The translations under genes were made by a program, and so were the position numbers. Under the pieces are notes generated by a model, which was given only the letters and a program-made list of their open reading frames with translations, ran no database searches and was not told where the DNA came from. From Segetimicrobium sp035279545 (GTDB taxonomy: Bacteria; Sysuimicrobiota; Sysuimicrobiia; Sysuimicrobiales; Segetimicrobiaceae): 8,966 bases of DNA. This document shows positions 6,751-8,966 of the stretch, in pieces (within the stretch, counting starts at the first letter, position 1; each line of letters begins with the position of its first letter). The DNA lies in assembly GCA_035279545.1 (NCBI GenBank), contig DATEHM010000125.1, positions 1 through 8,966 of the forward strand. The letters are read 5' to 3'.

Positions 6751-7059
6751 TCAGTGGGAGGTCTCGCCGGAGCCCTCCGATGACGACCCGGACACGGTTT
6801 CGGCAGGGACCTCGGATTCCTCTTCATCCGAGGCCTCAAACGCCTGGCGGACTCGCTCGAACTCCGCATCGTCCTCGATCGTGACGAGGGTGTCGTCCTC
6901 CATGCGGAAGATCACCGCGGTCTCCGATTCCTCCCCGCCCATCACAGGCTGGAGCACCGCGTATCGACGCTGGTCCACTTCCAGGACATCGACGACGCTG
7001 AACTCGTGCTCGACCCCATCCTCATCGAGCAACTTGATGACGTCCTCGTCGCCGCCCAC
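6751..7059 (-). CDS. DUF1292 family protein (YrzB-like)
   Basis: This is a small acidic protein (102 residues from the chosen start) of the DUF1292 family found in Firmicutes and relatives; its function is unknown. The first 60 residues give a beta-rich domain with the family pattern: IKLLDEDGVEHEFSVVDVLE, then a strand pair around YAVLQPV, then AVIFRMEDDTLVTIEDDAEFERV. The last 30 residues are a Glu/Ser-rich, probably disordered tail. The frame contains two ATG codons at 7086 and 7083, but the GTG at 7059-7057 has a perfect AAGGAGG 8 nt upstream, located inside the extra codons. This decides the start and agrees with the usual family N-terminus. It is the first gene of the DUF1292-yqeG-pepQ operon, with a promoter about 60-90 nt upstream. 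Confidence 0.88.
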   Translation of the reverse strand: MGGDEDVIKLLDEDGVEHEFSVVDVLEVDQRRYAVLQPVMGGEESETAVIFRMEDDTLVTIEDDAEFERVRQAFEASDEEESEVPAETVSGSSSEGSGETSH

Positions 7060-7119
7060 GTGGGACACCTCCTTGTAGTTCATCACGATGCGCCCACCGC
7101 GGGCGTCAAGCGCAAGAAA

Positions 7120-7148
7120 AGTCTAACATTCGTCATGAGGCGGGTCAA
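7120..7148 (-). promoter_or_regulatory. Predicted promoter of the DUF1292-yqeG-pepQ operon
   Basis: On the minus strand TTGACC (7148-7143, 5/6) and TAGACT (7125-7120, 4/6) are 17 nt apart, and a TG one base before the -10 gives an extended -10. The predicted start near 7113 leaves a leader of about 54 nt before the GTG at 7059. Confidence 0.6.
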
Positions 7149-7180
7149 CGCATCATCCATGGAAGTTCCTCGGCACGCAC

Positions 7181-7208
7181 GTCAATGCTCTTGCCGACTT
7201 GCATTGAC
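7181..7208. promoter_or_regulatory. Inverted repeat, candidate operator
   Basis: Perfect 8-bp arms GTCAATGC (7181-7188) and GCATTGAC (7201-7208) have centres 20 nt apart, about two helical turns, the geometry of a site for a dimeric DNA-binding protein. The right arm overlaps the -35 box of the plus-strand promoter at 7204-7209, and the repeat lies about 33 nt upstream of the -35 box of the minus-strand operon promoter. No regulator gene is seen in the window. The role is inferred from symmetry and position. Confidence 0.45.
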
Positions 7209-7233
7209 ACAAGTTCGGCAGCCCGCGTATCAT
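7204..7233 (+). promoter_or_regulatory. Predicted plus-strand promoter
   Basis: There is a perfect TTGACA (7204-7209) and a 5/6 TATCAT (7228-7233) with an 18-nt spacer, predicting a start near 7240. It points away from the DUF1292 operon and towards a strong hairpin at 7297-7329. No plus-strand gene follows, so it would drive a short transcript. Confidence 0.55.
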
Positions 7234-7239
7234 CGTGAT

Positions 7240-7336
7240 GCAGACGCACTGTTCGACGGGCGGGGATCGTGTGTGTCGCGCAGCCCCGCTCACGTGCAAC
7301 GAGGCCGGATCCTCCTCCCGGCCTCGTTGTCATTTC
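7240..7336 (+). ncRNA. Candidate small non-coding RNA
   Basis: A promoter directly upstream and a terminator-like hairpin at the end define a possible plus-strand transcript of about 97 nt. Inside it GGGCGGGG (7258-7265) can pair with CCCCGCTC (7284-7291), an 8-bp stem with one G-U pair, followed by the 12-bp terminal hairpin. It does not resemble a tRNA, SRP RNA, 6S RNA or tmRNA that I can recognise. A reading frame starting at the ATG at 7238 has no ribosome site and runs through the hairpin, so I do not read it as a gene. The next stretch, 7337-7515, shows no feature I can name. Confidence 0.35.
7297..7336 (+). terminator. 12-bp hairpin, likely plus-strand terminator
   Basis: A perfect stem CAACGAGGCCGG (7297-7308) and CCGGCCTCGTTG (7318-7329) has a 9-nt loop, with a G-U pair possible outside. 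On the plus strand TCATTTC follows, a modest U-tract; on the minus strand the flank is GCACGTGAG with no U-run. This favours plus-strand termination, though the hairpin could also stop read-through from the SDR side in a Rho-assisted way. Confidence 0.55.
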
Positions 7337-7515
7337 ACCGGAACCGCGCACAACACCCGGGCATACCGTCAACGGGACCACCGCCCCATGCGCAGGAGAT
7401 GACTCCGCCCGGTGCACCGTGTTTCCCGCGGCAGGCGCTGCCGTCGAGCGGAGACGGCGGGCGCGGCAAGAACTCTGATTTGCCGAACTCCCGACGCGGT
7501 CGACCCCTCCGGCTT

Positions 7516-8160
7516 CTACCCCGCGGCGTAGCGCTCCGAGACCGTGCCCGTGCGAACCGCACTTTGGAGCAGGCGGCGTTCGATTTCCTGGCATTGCGTG
7601 ATCAACGCCGGGTCGTCCAGCGCAGGCACACAGACGACTTCGCCCAACCGCAGCCCGGCGAGTGATGCCTCCACCACCGCTTCCGGTTTCATGGCTGGAA
7701 CCTCGGCGGCGGCGAGCCGTAACAAATCGGCCTGACTGTGGAATTCGGTGTCCACCACGCCCGGGCAGAGCACCTGCATCCGGACCCCGGTGCCCTGTAG
7801 CTCGATGTGGAGCAGCGTGGTGAAAGCGTTCAGGGAGGCCTTCGCCGCAGCATACGTGACATGTTTCGGAAGCGTGGCGGCGGCGGGTACCGATACGCTG
7901 AAGGCCAGCAGCGATGAGACATTAATGATCGCCCCACCGCCTCTGGCAATCATGCCAGGCAGTGCCGCCCGGATCAGGCGTGTAGGAGCCACCACATGAA
8001 GTTGAATCAACTCCTCAGCCCGGTCGGGGGCCAAGTCAATGAAAGGCATGTACCCGGAAAAACCGGCGTTGTTCACGAGCTTTTCAAGGTTTCCAGTTCC
8101 CCTTACCCGTTCTTCCACCGCACGCAGCCCGGCGGGTTTGGTGAGATCCGCGACGATCAC
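7516..8160 (-). CDS. 5'-truncated short-chain dehydrogenase/reductase, probable pseudogene
   Basis: The 214 residues match the middle and end of a classical SDR oxidoreductase (DltE/YqjQ-like group): ADLTKP at 4-9 (adenine-ring Asp region), NNAG at 30-33, catalytic Ser in NVSS at 80-83, the YxxxK pair Tyr103/Lys107 (VTYAAAKASLNAF) and CPGVVDTEF at 132-140. The first 50-60 residues, with the TGxxxGxG nucleotide-binding loop, are missing. An in-frame TGA at 8178-8176 lies six codons before the GTG, no convincing ribosome site precedes it, and none of the three minus frames upstream to 8371 encodes a Rossmann motif. A simple frameshift therefore does not explain the loss; deletion is more likely. 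Without the glycine-rich loop the product should not bind NAD(P)H normally. It is not visibly part of an operon with the housekeeping genes. Confidence 0.75.
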   Translation of the reverse strand: MIVADLTKPAGLRAVEERVRGTGNLEKLVNNAGFSGYMPFIDLAPDRAEELIQLHVVAPTRLIRAALPGMIARGGGAIINVSSLLAFSVSVPAAATLPKHVTYAAAKASLNAFTTLLHIELQGTGVRMQVLCPGVVDTEFHSQADLLRLAAAEVPAMKPEAVVEASLAGLRLGEVVCVPALDDPALITQCQEIERRLLQSAVRTGTVSERYAAG

Positions 8161-8321
8161 CTCGGTCCAGCCGCTTCACCGCGCTACCGACCACGGCGAC
8201 CCCCTACCGGTCGTCGTCGTTGATCGCGTTGCGGCTCAATTGGGTATTCACTTCGCCGGGGGTGGCGATTTTCACTCGTGCAGGAAGGTCGAGGCTCTTG
8301 CCCTCGTCTGTACAGGATGAC

Positions 8322-8337
8322 CGCGCAGGCCTGCGCG
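8322..8337. repeat. 16-nt perfect palindrome after the GGDEF gene
   Basis: CGCGCAGGCCTGCGCG is fully self-complementary and lies 34 nt past the GGDEF gene stop. As RNA it gives a 6-bp stem with a GGCC loop. Downstream on the minus strand GUCAUCCUG has no U-run, so it is at best a weak or Rho-assisted terminator; a protein-binding site is an alternative. Confidence 0.35.
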
Positions 8338-8371
8338 CGGCCCGGCCCCGTCTCGGTGCGCGCATGAACGG

Positions 8372-8966
8372 CTAGGTCTGTGACTCCGCGTACACCGCGA
8401 CGTGGTTCTTGCCCAACTCCTTCGCGTGCCGACAGGCTTGGCGGGCGCGCTCGACGAGGTCCTCCGCGGTGGATGCGTCGTCGGGACAGCCCGCCACGCC
8501 GGCGGAGATCCGCACCGCGCCCGACGCCCGGAGCTCCGGTGCGAAAAACGCGTGCGACTCGGCGGCCGCCCGGATCCGCTCGGCGACCGTGACGGCATGC
8601 GCGATCGGGGTTTCCGGGAGGATCACCGCGAACTCGTCGACATCCAGACGGCACATGATGTCGACCTCACGAACGCGCCCCGGCACAATCTGGGCGAGCT
8701 CTTTGAGGACGCGATCGCCTTCGAACGTTCCACTCTGGTCGACCAACCGCGAAAAGTCGTCGACGTCGAAGATCACCAGGGACACGAGGTGCTGGTAGCG
8801 GCGCGCCCGCTGGACTTCCCGCGGCAGATACTCGTTCAACACCCGCACCGTGAATAACCCGGTGAGGTCATCGATGCTCGCCGACTGCTGGATCTGCCGG
8901 CTGAGCTCGTCCATCTCCCGCTGGTGCGCGGCGATCTGCTGCGCCAGCAGCCGCTGGTACTCCTTG
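8372..8966 (-). CDS. GGDEF domain protein with degenerate active site (partial)
   Basis: GGDEF domains normally make cyclic di-GMP from two GTP. About 198 codons are visible; the frame stays open to the window edge, so the 5' end is missing, and the ATG at 8914 is internal. A Gln-rich amphipathic helix (KEYQRLLAQQIAAHQRE, then MDELSRQIQQ) looks like the coiled-coil linker that usually precedes the domain. SIDDLTGLFTVRVLNEYL is the standard domain entry. The signature is DVDEF at 8644-8630 instead of GGDEF, so both glycines are lost. The metal-binding loop FDVDDFSRLVDQSG lacks the usual Lys and guanine-contacting Asn, and the following GH is GT. By contrast RxxD (REVD, 8671-8660), exactly five residues before the signature, matches the inhibitory c-di-GMP site. 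The domain ends normally (AKELGKNHVAVY). I infer a catalytically dead domain that may still bind c-di-GMP. Sensory domains upstream are unseen. Confidence 0.85.
   Translation of the reverse strand, partial: KEYQRLLAQQIAAHQREMDELSRQIQQSASIDDLTGLFTVRVLNEYLPREVQRARRYQHLVSLVIFDVDDFSRLVDQSGTFEGDRVLKELAQIVPGRVREVDIMCRLDVDEFAVILPETPIAHAVTVAERIRAAAESHAFFAPELRASGAVRISAGVAGCPDDASTAEDLVERARQACRHAKELGKNHVAVYAESQT

Noticed and set aside
7060..7086. ATG starts of the DUF1292 gene at 7086 and 7083.
   Set aside because: AAGGAGG lies inside these codons and points to the GTG at 7059.
7238..7402. A 54-codon plus-strand frame beginning at the predicted start of the small RNA.
   Set aside because: It has no ribosome site, its composition is not protein-like and it reads through the 12-bp hairpin; a leaderless peptide cannot be excluded.
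7006..7665. Plus-strand open frame of 219 codons over the DUF1292 start, the intergenic region and the SDR end.
   Set aside because: It crosses the promoters and hairpin, has no ribosome site and no recognisable domain.
8184..8654. Minus-strand frame overlapping the GGDEF gene end.
   Set aside because: It is an off-frame shadow, Arg/Gly/Pro-rich, without motifs.

Overview
The window is a GC-rich bacterial chromosome segment. Every well-supported protein gene lies on the minus strand, so the genes read from high to low coordinates. The gene content is a housekeeping set: DUF1292 protein, YqeG phosphatase, Xaa-Pro peptidase, EF-P, S15, PNPase, M16 peptidase and DapB. Several neighbourhoods (peptidase-efp, rpsO-pnp-M16 peptidase, YqeG and a DUF1292 protein) are typical of Firmicutes and related Terrabacteria. 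GTG starts are frequent and EF-P has an Arg-tipped loop. I infer a high-GC, Firmicutes-like or deep-branching Terrabacteria lineage (Armatimonadota-like or similar), but the sequence does not fix the taxon.

Layout in transcription order: (1) 8966-8372, the C-terminal part of a GGDEF protein whose signature is degenerate (DVDEF) but whose RxxD inhibitory site is kept; its 5' end is outside the window. (2) 8371-7516, a gap of about 210 nt holding a palindrome and possible SDR debris, then a short-chain dehydrogenase lacking its whole NAD(P)-binding N-terminus, probably a pseudogene. (3) 7515-7060, a non-coding region. I see nothing recognisable in 7337-7515. Between 7120 and 7336 lie a minus-strand promoter for the next operon, an inverted repeat, a good plus-strand promoter and a strong plus-strand hairpin, together suggesting a small regulated RNA of about 97 nt. 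(4) 7059-5141, a compact DUF1292-yqeG-pepQ operon. (5) efp with its own promoter. (6) rpsO with its own promoter (extended -10) and a leader of about 150 nt, then pnp, an M16 peptidase and the start of dapB, which overlaps the peptidase gene by 14 nt. Hairpins sit in the rpsO-pnp and pnp-peptidase gaps.

Functionally the core is translation and RNA turnover: S15 and EF-P act at the ribosome and PNPase degrades RNA, with proteolysis (M24 and M16 peptidases) and lysine/diaminopimelate synthesis (DapB) attached. I found no complete novel defence or metabolic system, CRISPR array, tRNA, rRNA or insertion sequence. The points most worth follow-up are the orphan plus-strand transcription unit, the inactive-looking GGDEF domain, the decayed SDR locus and the structured rpsO leader. 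Promoters, hairpins and transcript ends were found by eye and are predictions.
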